Assembly (NCBI RefSeq): GCF_000734895.2
Contig: NZ_CP011382.1
Span: 3,512,700-3,576,699, forward strand
Length of the DNA stretch: 64,000 nucleotides
Direction: 5' to 3'
From: Calothrix sp. 336/3
GTDB lineage: Bacteria; Cyanobacteriota; Cyanobacteriia; Cyanobacteriales; Nostocaceae
Position numbers and translations under genes: made by a program. Below are positions 32,294-40,832 of this stretch, in pieces. Positions within the stretch are counted from its first letter, which is position 1. The number at the start of each line of letters is the position of its first letter. The notes beneath the pieces were generated by a model. The model was not told the DNA's origin. It saw nothing but the letters and a program-made list of their open reading frames with translations, and ran no database searches.

Positions 32294-33799
32294 TTATATA
32301 GGAATATGAATTATGAATTCTGTTCCTTGTCCAGGGACAGAAAGACATTCTAGCTTGCCACCGTGTTTTTCTACAATAATTTGATAGCTAATAGCCATTC
32401 CCAAACCTGTACCCTTTCCTACTTCTTTGGTTGTAAAGAAAGGATTGAAAACTGATTTACTGACTTCTTCATTCATGCCAATCCCATTATCAATTATGCT
32501 AATACTTAAGTATGGAATATCATATATATTTATTTGCTGGGTGGTAATCGTGATTTTCCCTTCTATCCCTTCATCTATTGGGCAGTCACAAACATGATTA
32601 CTTACATTTGTAGAATAATTATGATATTTTTCCTCAATTGCATCGATAGCATTAATTAATATATTCATAAATACTTGATTTAACTCTGCTGGATAGCAAT
32701 TAATTAAGGGAATATCACCATAATTTTTAATGACATTAATATTTTGGATAGGTCGTGGGTTAAATTTATTTTTTAGGCGGTGTTGTAGTAATAATAATGT
32801 ATTGTCAATATCTTCGTGAATCCTGGCAGCTTTTTTCCCAGTTTCATCTAATCGGGAAAAATTCCGCAGAGAACTGATAATTGTTCTAATTCTCTCACTG
32901 CCATTAGTCATAGAATTAAATAAATTAGGCAAATCCTCTGCAATAAAATCTATATCCACATCTTGCAAATAATTTTCTATTTCCTGGGATGGGACAGGAT
33001 TCAATCGACGATAGGCATTAATTAAATCTAATAAGCCGTTAAAATAGGTACGAACATAATGAATATTGCCAGTGATAAAACTAATCGGATTATTAATTTC
33101 ATGGGCAATGCCAGCTACTAGTTGCCCCAAGGCTGACATTTTCTCCGCTTGAACTATTTGTGTATGATTATTTTGTAACCAATTCAGATTATCTTGAGTC
33201 GCTTGTGACTTAATTTCTGACTGCTGTAAACTATTTAATGTTAAAAAATGAATTTGAGAATAGGCAATGAGTAACTGATGAAAATCTAATATTTGATAAT
33301 TTCCCGTTTGTATCTCCACTACTATCGGTTCATAAACAAGGGGAGGCAATCTTTTGAGGGCAATATTTGCCGCATCAATAACAGAGGTTGTGGCGGATAA
33401 AATCGTAATTTCCGGCTTGAGGCAATCATAGAATGTGGCGATCGCCCGACGAGAAAATAATCCTAAACTGTAGGGGCGACTCATATATTCAAAAAACAGC
33501 CGCCGTGAAATCATACCCTGAAATAAGTTATCTTGTGTGAGAATTAATCCCGGAAGTAGAGAAGTCTTCTCAAATATTTTTGTAATCGACTCTACTTTCT
33601 CACTAACTTCTATGCTTTCCTCCCAGAGGAATAATTCTTCTAAAGTAGAATTAATCGATAAATGTTGATAGTCTATATTGTTAGCATAGTGAGTGTATTC
33701 CCTGAGATGATGATTCTGGCTAGCAATAATATTTTTTTCTAACATAATTTTAGATTGTTGCTGTTCACTAGCTGGCTGTCTGACAAAGAATATCTTCAA
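32294..33799 (-). CDS. Sensor histidine kinase, soluble, with CBS-like N-terminal region
   Basis: 501 aa with no transmembrane helix. The N-terminal 195 residues follow the pattern seen in many cyanobacterial soluble kinases (LLPGLILTQDNLFQGMISRR ... RPYSLGLFSRR ... VYEPIVVEIQTGNYQILDFH), which resembles a pair of CBS-like modules. The HisKA phosphoacceptor is H233 in AGIAHEINNP. The HATPase domain has the N box NILINAIDAIEE, G1 DNGIGM and G2 GKGTGLGMAIS. The signal is unknown. No response regulator is adjacent, so it is orphan. The start could be M19 (MLEKNI) instead. The histidine-phosphatase gene follows 14 bp downstream. Confidence 0.9.
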   Translation of the reverse strand: MKIFFVRQPASEQQQSKIMLEKNIIASQNHHLREYTHYANNIDYQHLSINSTLEELFLWEESIEVSEKVESITKIFEKTSLLPGLILTQDNLFQGMISRRLFFEYMSRPYSLGLFSRRAIATFYDCLKPEITILSATTSVIDAANIALKRLPPLVYEPIVVEIQTGNYQILDFHQLLIAYSQIHFLTLNSLQQSEIKSQATQDNLNWLQNNHTQIVQAEKMSALGQLVAGIAHEINNPISFITGNIHYVRTYFNGLLDLINAYRRLNPVPSQEIENYLQDVDIDFIAEDLPNLFNSMTNGSERIRTIISSLRNFSRLDETGKKAARIHEDIDNTLLLLQHRLKNKFNPRPIQNINVIKNYGDIPLINCYPAELNQVFMNILINAIDAIEEKYHNYSTNVSNHVCDCPIDEGIEGKITITTQQINIYDIPYLSISIIDNGIGMNEEVSKSVFNPFFTTKEVGKGTGLGMAISYQIIVEKHGGKLECLSVPGQGTEFIIHIPI

Positions 33800-34197
33800 C
33801 TACTCATTTTAGTATTCCCTATATTTGTGGATAAATATCAATCAAAGATAAATCTCGGACATAATCATAAATAGTAAACAGAGAAAAATCTATTTTGACC
33901 TAAATTGAATTTAGGTGTCATCTGAATGATTTGAGGTGAGATGATTATTTGTGGTGATTGTCCAATTTATAATTATCTAGGGGAATTTATAGATAAATAT
34001 CAATGCTCTAAGTCGAAACTTCTCCTTGAAAACATCAATTTCTTTACCTGAAAAGTATATTAAATATCTGTCAGACGAGATACAAAATGCGGGTATTACT
34101 AATTTTTCAGCAGCTTCACAGAAAAATTTAAGTTACCCTGTGCCACTAGTGGTGCTACAGTGGCAAGAAATTGACGTGAAATGTTCAGCGAGTATCA
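33800..34197. other. Divergent intergenic region, kinase / lytic transglycosylase
   Basis: 398 bp, AT-rich, carrying both promoters. A 63-codon frame from a TTG (34026-34217) overlaps the transglycosylase start but has no family features. No RNA gene seen. Confidence 0.4.
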
Positions 34198-36396
34198 ATG
34201 CTGAAGAAGCTACATAAAAAGCAACTATCTCTGATTCTCGGTGCAGGAATCACAGCCTTTTTGGCTGGTGGTATGGTTTTTGCACCCCAGATTGGTAAAT
34301 CCGTAGAACAATGGCTCAAGCAGTTTCAGAATGAGCCAGAGCAGCTTTCTGAGGCAACAAAAGCTAAATCCCTTGTGCTGCCCTTGGTGCTAGAATCCCC
34401 ATCGGAGAGGGCAGCAAAATTAGAGGCATTAACTAAGGAAAGCCAGTCTCAGGATCGCAATCGAGCTCGATATTTGTTGGCAAGTGATTTGATTGAACGT
34501 GAAGATGGAAAGTCTGCCCTGAAATTATTAGAGGGCTTAGAAAAAGACTACCCCTTACTTGCCCCCTATATCTTGCTGAAGCAAGCTCAAGCTCAAAATC
34601 TGTTGGGTGAGGAGGGGAAAGCTTCCGACTTGCGGCAAGCAGTTGTCAAGCGTTATCCAGAGCATCCCGCAGCAGCTAAAGCATTGTATTTAATTGGGTT
34701 GCCAGAATATCAAGAGCGGGCGATCGCCAAGTTTCCTTCCCATCCCCTCACCTGGGAAATCATAAAAAAACGTTTGGCTGATAACCCCAATCAACCTCAG
34801 CTGCAATTAATTCTGGCAAAATATTCCTATGACCAACCTGGTATCACCTTTGTCTTGGATAGTTTAGCTAAAAGTTCCACTCTCCAAGCCGAAGACTGGG
34901 AAACTATTGCTGGTGCGTACTGGGAAAATAAAGAGTTTGGCAAAGCTGCTGTAAGTTATGGCAAAGCACCCCGCACCCCTCGTAATATTTACCGTATGGG
35001 TAGAGGTTTGCAGATTAGTGGCAAAACAGACGCAGCTAAAACAGCTTTTAATCAGTTGGTGAGTGCTTTCCCCGAATCTGAGGAAGCAGGTTTAGCCACA
35101 TTACGATTGTCAGAATTGGCGAAAACCTCCAAGGAGACTTTGCCCTACCTAGACAAGATTATCAGCAAATATCCTGCCCACGGGGGAGAGGCAATCATCC
35201 GCAAAGCTAAAATTCTAGAAGCCCAAGGCAATAAAAAAGCTGCGGCTTCTGCTTTACAGTTGCTGATTAGTAAATTTGATACCACAGAAGAGGCGGCAGA
35301 ATATCGCTGGAAGGTAGCAGAAGCGAAAGCGAAAGCGAAGGATTATCAAGCTGCTTGGCAATGGGCAGAACCAATTGCTAATAAGAATCCTGATAGTATT
35401 TTGGCTCCGCGAGCAGCTTTTTGGGTAGGGAAGTGGGCAACAAAATTAGGGAAAAGACAAGAAGCAAAACAAGCTTACGAGTTTGTAATTAGCCAGTTTC
35501 CCTACTCTTACTATGCATGGCGATCGGCGGCAATTTTGCAGTTGAATGTGGGTAATTTTAATACTCTTCGCCAATTAAAACCGGAAATTGTCCCCCTAAT
35601 GCGTCCTGTACCCACCGCAGGTTCTGAGACTTTTAAAGAATTATACCTTCTAGGGCAAGACCGAGACGCTTGGTTGCAATGGCAAACGGAATTTACGAAC
35701 AAAATGCAACCGACAGTACCAGAACAGTTTACTGAAGGTTTGGTGCAACTCACTAGGGGTGAAAATCTGCTTGGCATTGATAAAATTTCTAAGTTGGAAG
35801 ACCGGGAAAAACCAGAGGATCGGGCTGAGTATGATAAGTTGAATAAACAACTAATTTACTGGCAAGCTCGTTATCCTTTCCCCTACTTGAAAGAAATTAA
35901 AAAATGGTCAGGAGAGCGTCAACTTAACCCTCTATTAGTGACAGCATTAATTCGCCAAGAGTCACGCTTTGAAAAGGAGATTATCTCTAGTGCTGGGGCT
36001 ACAGGTTTAATGCAAGTTATGCCTGATACCGCTAAGTGGATTGCGCCGCAAATTAAGGCAGATTACAAAAATTTGGATCTGAAAAAACCCCAGGATAATA
36101 TTATGCTGGGAACCTGGTATTTAGACCACACCCACGAGCAGTACGGGAATAATAGTTTGTTAGCGATCGCCAGTTATAATGCTGGTCCTGGTAATGTCAG
36201 TAAGTGGTTAAAATCTTTACCTAAGGATGACCCCGACGATTTTGTCGAAGCTATTCCCTTTGATGAAACTAAGAACTATGTGCGTCAAGTTTTAGGTAAT
36301 TACTGGAATTATTTACGACTTTATAACCCAGAAATATCACGGATAGTGGGAGAATATTCCGCTTCCCATCCCAAGCTACCCCACGAAGGAAAATAA
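34198..36396 (+). CDS. Soluble-type lytic murein transglycosylase (SLT) with TPR-like superhelix
   Basis: 732 aa. A basic start and hydrophobic helix (about 10-29) form a signal or anchor. Residues about 60-520 are an alpha-helical TPR-like superhelix, as in the Slt70 U-domain. The C-terminal SLT domain has the catalytic glutamate E588 in ALIRQESRFE, followed by SSAGATGLMQVMPDTA and ASYNAGPGNVSKWL. It cleaves the MurNAc-GlcNAc bond of peptidoglycan, forming 1,6-anhydro products, in the periplasm. Members act in wall turnover and septal or junction remodelling, which is relevant in a filamentous cell. It converges on the CARDB-subtilase gene, with a bidirectional hairpin in between. Confidence 0.92.
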   Translation: MLKKLHKKQLSLILGAGITAFLAGGMVFAPQIGKSVEQWLKQFQNEPEQLSEATKAKSLVLPLVLESPSERAAKLEALTKESQSQDRNRARYLLASDLIEREDGKSALKLLEGLEKDYPLLAPYILLKQAQAQNLLGEEGKASDLRQAVVKRYPEHPAAAKALYLIGLPEYQERAIAKFPSHPLTWEIIKKRLADNPNQPQLQLILAKYSYDQPGITFVLDSLAKSSTLQAEDWETIAGAYWENKEFGKAAVSYGKAPRTPRNIYRMGRGLQISGKTDAAKTAFNQLVSAFPESEEAGLATLRLSELAKTSKETLPYLDKIISKYPAHGGEAIIRKAKILEAQGNKKAAASALQLLISKFDTTEEAAEYRWKVAEAKAKAKDYQAAWQWAEPIANKNPDSILAPRAAFWVGKWATKLGKRQEAKQAYEFVISQFPYSYYAWRSAAILQLNVGNFNTLRQLKPEIVPLMRPVPTAGSETFKELYLLGQDRDAWLQWQTEFTNKMQPTVPEQFTEGLVQLTRGENLLGIDKISKLEDREKPEDRAEYDKLNKQLIYWQARYPFPYLKEIKKWSGERQLNPLLVTALIRQESRFEKEIISSAGATGLMQVMPDTAKWIAPQIKADYKNLDLKKPQDNIMLGTWYLDHTHEQYGNNSLLAIASYNAGPGNVSKWLKSLPKDDPDDFVEAIPFDETKNYVRQVLGNYWNYLRLYNPEISRIVGEYSASHPKLPHEGK

Positions 36397-36401
36397 AGCA
36401 G

Positions 36402-36422
36402 AGACGCTCCCATGGAGCGTCT
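36402..36422. terminator. Bidirectional hairpin terminator between convergent genes
   Basis: A perfect 9-bp stem, AGACGCTCC-CAT-GGAGCGTCT, sits in the 52-bp gap between two converging genes. There is no long T-run on either side. Confidence 0.6.
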
Positions 36423-36448
36423 TGAGAATTGAAGAGCGCGATCGCCGC

Positions 36449-37987
36449 TTACATTTGCCAAGTCTTACCAATGACACCAATATCCCACCCAGTGGTACTT
36501 TTTCCTTGGGTACTATTCCCCGATGTACTTGCCAGGATATCTCGAACTTGAGCCTCAGTTAAATTGGGGTTAGCACTCAGCATCAAAGCAACAACTCCCG
36601 CAACATGGGGGGTTGCCATGGAAGTACCACTATAACTACCATATTTATTACCTGGTAGAGTCGAATAGACATTCACCCCAGGTGCGGTAACATACTCTAA
36701 CTGATTAGAACCTGCTCGGTTAGAAAAACTAGCTAAATTACCACCTTGATCGACTGCACCCACCGCAATACCATAATTTTTAGCATAGCGCGCCGGATAA
36801 ACCGGAGCTGAACCACCACTATTACCAGCTGCCATTACTACGACTACATTTTTACTACTAGCATATTGAATGGCTTTTTCTAGCTCACTGTTGGGATAGG
36901 AACTACCGAGACTCAAGTTAATGACGTTAGCACCATTATCCACAGCATAATAGATTCCTTTGGCGATCGCGCTATAGCTTCCCGAACCATTGTCATCTAA
37001 CACCTTCACAGGCATAATTTTCGCACCATGGGCAACACCTGTCACCCCGGTACCATTATTTGCACCCGCGATCGTTCCCGAAACGTGGGTTCCATGACCA
37101 TCCACATCTAAAGTATTATTGTTATTACTATCAAAATTCCAACCGTAAGAATCATCTACATAACCATTGCCATCATCATCAATCCCATTACCAGCAATTT
37201 CTTTACTATTCGTCCAAATATTTTGCTTTAAATCTGTATGGTTGCGGTCAACACCAGTATCTAAAACTGCAACTACCACACCCTTGCCAGTATAGCCCTT
37301 TGCCCATGACTCTGGTGCTTTCACCATATCCGAACCCCAATCATTTCCACCCAAATCAGGTACATCAGCAAAGGTATTTTGACCTACAGCTTTACTCACT
37401 GCCGCAGCTGCATTTACTAAACCATATCCTGAGTTAGAATTATACCCCTGACTATTAGCAGAAGTAATTGTAATTTGCCTTGTGGCAACATTATTGCTAT
37501 CTTCTAAGCCAAAAATATTATCTAGAGCATCGGCTTTATATAATAAATAATAATTACCCGTATCTAAATTAGTATCTAAACTCAAAGTTTGAGATTTATT
37601 AATCGAACTACCTGCATCTAAACTGCCAATCCAGTTAAAACCCAGTAGTTTATCATCACTACTAATACTCTCATCTTTAGACAGGTAAAGACTAGTATAA
37701 TTAAAGCTAGTATTATTAGTCCCAATATTTGTGATTTGATAGCTAATCTCAATACTACTGCCAGGAGTAGCAATAGTTGGAGCAGTGGGATTTTGAATTG
37801 CTAAATCTGCTTTTTCTGCGGATACTGGATTAGTATAATTATTCTCGCTGATATCGTTGGTATAACTACTACGGCTCCAACGTATATTTAAATCATTTCC
37901 AAATTCACTATTATTCCCTAAACTCAGAGAATTGACATTTAAACCTTGACTGTCAAAATCATTTTTACTAGCAACATCGAACCCCAT
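36449..37987 (-). CDS. Subtilisin-like S8 protease with N-terminal CARDB-like domain
   Basis: 512 aa with no Sec signal. Residues about 60-178 are a CARDB-like beta-sandwich (ADLAIQNPTAPTIATPGSSI through DSNNVATRQITI). A short GYGLVNAAAAV segment and a DVPDLGGNDWG motif precede the catalytic domain. The S8 triad is complete: Asp in AVLDTGVDRNH, His in GHGTHVSGTIAG, Ser in GTSMATPHVAG, with the oxyanion Asn in AAGNSGG. It includes acidic Ca-binding-like loops (DDDGNGYVDDS). Such proteins are usually extracellular. Without a Sec signal, type I or another non-classical export is possible. It is the first of three protease genes on this strand. Confidence 0.9.
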   Translation of the reverse strand: MGFDVASKNDFDSQGLNVNSLSLGNNSEFGNDLNIRWSRSSYTNDISENNYTNPVSAEKADLAIQNPTAPTIATPGSSIEISYQITNIGTNNTSFNYTSLYLSKDESISSDDKLLGFNWIGSLDAGSSINKSQTLSLDTNLDTGNYYLLYKADALDNIFGLEDSNNVATRQITITSANSQGYNSNSGYGLVNAAAAVSKAVGQNTFADVPDLGGNDWGSDMVKAPESWAKGYTGKGVVVAVLDTGVDRNHTDLKQNIWTNSKEIAGNGIDDDGNGYVDDSYGWNFDSNNNNTLDVDGHGTHVSGTIAGANNGTGVTGVAHGAKIMPVKVLDDNGSGSYSAIAKGIYYAVDNGANVINLSLGSSYPNSELEKAIQYASSKNVVVVMAAGNSGGSAPVYPARYAKNYGIAVGAVDQGGNLASFSNRAGSNQLEYVTAPGVNVYSTLPGNKYGSYSGTSMATPHVAGVVALMLSANPNLTEAQVRDILASTSGNSTQGKSTTGWDIGVIGKTWQM

Positions 37988-38575
37988 AATTATTATAACC
38001 CCAAACTAATGTGAATTGATGTAGAGGCATATCAAGGCATGATAATTAAGGCAATTACTCAGAGAATCTCACTAACATCTATTCTCCCTAAGTGAAGCTT
38101 GATTAATTAATACTTGAACTGACAAGTATAGAGAGATGTTCTATCCATATTATTTCTCTCTTAAATAAAAAATACTATATTTGATATAAAAAAATGAAAT
38201 TATCTTTACAGAATTATGATTAGATAAAAATATTTCTCAAAGCTATTATTGATATATATAAATTAAATGTATTTTTTGTATATACTTTGCTTTTTCAGGT
38301 ATTTATGTAATACCTAAGTACATTGGATTTTTCATACTTACTATATCAATCAAAGTAAAATTAGATATCACAATTTTAAGCAGGAAGGTGCAATTAAATA
38401 TAAAAGATATGTAGGATGGGTTAGCGCAGCATAATCCATGTAGAAGAGGACTTTGAGGCGTTGCGGCTACATATAATACATCCTAACTTTGATTAAAGCT
38501 GCCTACTTGTAAAAACAAAAAAATATACCCATTTTACTTAAGAAATGAGTATATATAGATAAAATATCGGTGAGA
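37988..38575. other. Intergenic region between two protease genes
   Basis: 588 bp, AT-rich. It holds a short palindromic block (GTAGGATGGGTTAGCGCAGC near 38411 and ATACATCCTAAC near 38478) that looks like a dispersed repeat, and the terminator of the upstream calpain-like gene. The subtilase promoter is presumably at 37990-38300. Confidence 0.45.
38517..38554 (-). terminator. Terminator of the calpain-like protease gene
   Basis: On the minus strand ATATACTCATTT / AAATGGGTATAT (38554-38543 and 38534-38523) form a 12-bp stem with one mismatch, followed by a run of T residues to 38517. It begins about 22 bp past the stop codon. Confidence 0.65.
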
Positions 38576-40321
38576 CTAGGTAGAAACTACACGATTTGTA
38601 GTGCCTTCCCAATAACTTAAATAAGCTTGCATGTCAGACCATTTGAGTTGTAAAATACCTGGCTTAGACGTATAATTATCCACACCCCAAGGGTTGAAAA
38701 GCTGAAAAGTCTGAGAACTAGAATTATACCCAACTAAGGTATAAGCGTGCCCTGCTACCATAAAAGATGGAACATTAGATTTAGTGGCAAAACTAATCAG
38801 TTGTCCGGAATTGAAAGCACTGAGAATATTTTGTAAATTGAGTGAATTACTAGCAGATTTTAGCCCAGTAATTTGCATTAATGCATCACTCGCATAGCCT
38901 TCAGCAATCCCGTTATAGGAATTTGTATTATCTTGATAAATCCAACCAGATTCATTAAGTTGAGCATAGGCTTTTTCTGCTAGTGCTACCCATAATTCAT
39001 TGTTAGCATTTTGATAGTGACTACCTTTACTAGCATAGACAAAATATCCTGTGATACTAGTTGGTAAATATCTATCAACTGTGACATAATCAGCTTGCCC
39101 GTTTTGCCAAAAACGCACGGTAAAAGTTCCGTCACCATTATCAATAAACATATTTTTGATAGTATTAGGAGTTCGGAAAGCTGTTGCTGCTAAACTGGAC
39201 AGAAAATAACAGTTATCTAAGTCACCTTGTTTGATATCTTGATAGGCAATGCCATTTTGAAATAAGGAACCACTAGCATACTGATATTTATAGGTGGTAG
39301 TAGGGCGATCGCCACCTAAAAACCACTTACTAATCAAATTTTCTAATTGCACATCACTACTACCAATAGATAAGTTACCTAGTTGCTTACCCTGGTACTT
39401 TTGGTTTGCGACTTGACTACCCAATACCTTACCTGTTAGTACTTTGACGTGTTCGGGTATTTGTAGATAGGAAGAATTTTTCAGTAATGTTTGTAAGTCT
39501 GTCAATTCCGTACTATCAACAGCATTATTATCCTTGCTACTCCTCAATATAGCTATCATATCGTTGCGATCAATGACTTTATCCGCAAATCTTGCCCTTG
39601 CTGTCTGTCGAATACCACCATCAAGAATATTCTCGTCAAACCAGTCTTGAGTACCAACTACATCAAAACTGCTAAAGACATCATTACTTCCATTCCCGGA
39701 TTTATCATAAGCTATACCCCAGAGTTGATATTTCCCCGCACCTAAACCCTGCAAATCATAGCTAAAAGTTCCTTGACGATTATCACTTTGATTTATCAAA
39801 AAACTAGTAACATCGCTAATATTTTGCCAAGCATTACCCTCTTTTTTTAACCACAAGTCTACCCTAGTTAAATCTTTGACTCCATTTCTGTCAAAAACGT
39901 TAGTATTAACTAGCTTGACAGTTTCCCCCGAACTGTAGGTGATTTTATCCGTGCTGAATTGTAAGCTTTGTGGTGCTTCATTCAGAGACATTTGTAAACG
40001 ATAGGCAGCAGTGGTTCGCCCAACTTGATAAACTCGAATATAGTAAGTACCTGCATCGAGTTTTCTATTGATAGTTTCTGTACTAATATTCCTGTTATAG
40101 GAACCTACAACTACATCACCCTGACTATTCAGTAATTGCAAGTCAGCATCTGCTGAAAGTTTATCTATAACAACATTGAAACTACTTCGATTTGTAAAAC
40201 TAATTTTATAATAATCATTGGTTTCTCGCCCTCCAACCCAATCAGTAATTGTTACAGGTAATGATGCAATATTTAAATCTTTCGCCTTACTGAAAGAGTT
40301 TACAGAAATATTAGAAGGCAT
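38576..40321 (-). CDS. Calpain-family (C2) cysteine protease with N-terminal PPC domain
   Basis: 581 aa without a Sec signal. Residues about 10-112 form a pre-peptidase C-terminal (PPC)-like domain (DYYKISFTNRSSFNVVIDKL, ADADLQLLNSQGDVV, AGTYYIRVYQ), placed at the N-terminus. A second beta-rich segment spans about 118-222. The calpain core (about 340-578) has the triad C371 in QGDLDNCYFLSSLA, H525 in AGHAYTLVGY and N543 in LFNPWG. Bacterial calpains cleave proteins; activation by calcium is known for some relatives. PPC domains are usual in exported proteases, so extracellular action is likely. It lies between two subtilase genes on the same strand. Confidence 0.9.
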   Translation of the reverse strand: MPSNISVNSFSKAKDLNIASLPVTITDWVGGRETNDYYKISFTNRSSFNVVIDKLSADADLQLLNSQGDVVVGSYNRNISTETINRKLDAGTYYIRVYQVGRTTAAYRLQMSLNEAPQSLQFSTDKITYSSGETVKLVNTNVFDRNGVKDLTRVDLWLKKEGNAWQNISDVTSFLINQSDNRQGTFSYDLQGLGAGKYQLWGIAYDKSGNGSNDVFSSFDVVGTQDWFDENILDGGIRQTARARFADKVIDRNDMIAILRSSKDNNAVDSTELTDLQTLLKNSSYLQIPEHVKVLTGKVLGSQVANQKYQGKQLGNLSIGSSDVQLENLISKWFLGGDRPTTTYKYQYASGSLFQNGIAYQDIKQGDLDNCYFLSSLAATAFRTPNTIKNMFIDNGDGTFTVRFWQNGQADYVTVDRYLPTSITGYFVYASKGSHYQNANNELWVALAEKAYAQLNESGWIYQDNTNSYNGIAEGYASDALMQITGLKSASNSLNLQNILSAFNSGQLISFATKSNVPSFMVAGHAYTLVGYNSSSQTFQLFNPWGVDNYTSKPGILQLKWSDMQAYLSYWEGTTNRVVST

Positions 40322-40832
40322 AGTGATTTCTGCGTCCTTTGCTCATAAAAACGTCTGGAACGCACCCTGATCGCCCTTAAGAATTCAAGGGCTGATTTTT
40401 CTCTTTTCAGAAAATTGAAAAATGTATTTCTATGCTGCTTTTGTTTGTGGCGATACAGCTATGTTAAAAATGCGTATTTTTTTTAACTTTATATTTGAAA
40501 CACCTACGTCAAACTACTGCATATATTGTCAGTAACTTCAGCATTTTATGGTGATGAGAATACAGAGCAATTCCTCATAAATGCCGAGATAATGATTATG
40601 GTTTTAAAGCTGAGAAATCATATAAAAATATTAGAAAATGAGCTATATGAGGATTTCTATAAACTAGGAGACTTTTTACTTACAAACTTCCTATTTATTT
40701 ACCTAAATAAAAATACTGAATTCTTGTACTGACAAAAAAAGATGGGCGTTTAACCCATCTCATGAAAACTATGGAAATTAGATTAGTGAAGTATCACACC
40801 CAATTCTTCCGTAATCTCTATGTGATTAAAGA
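40322..40832. other. Intergenic region upstream of the calpain gene
   Basis: 511 bp with the terminator of the second subtilase. A plus-strand 68-codon frame from a TTG (40526-40732) has no family features or Shine-Dalgarno sequence and is not supported. Confidence 0.4.
40734..40760 (-). terminator. Terminator of the PPC-subtilase gene
   Basis: On the minus strand AGATGGG-TTAAACG-CCCATCT (40760-40740) is followed by seven T residues (to 40734). Perfect stem, about 72 bp past the stop. Confidence 0.8.

Noticed and set aside
34026..34217. 63-codon frame before the lytic transglycosylase
   Set aside because: TTG start, overlaps the transglycosylase start and has no family features; treated as leader sequence.
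40526..40732. 68-codon frame in the calpain/subtilase gap
   Set aside because: TTG start, AT-rich low-information sequence, no ribosome-binding site.
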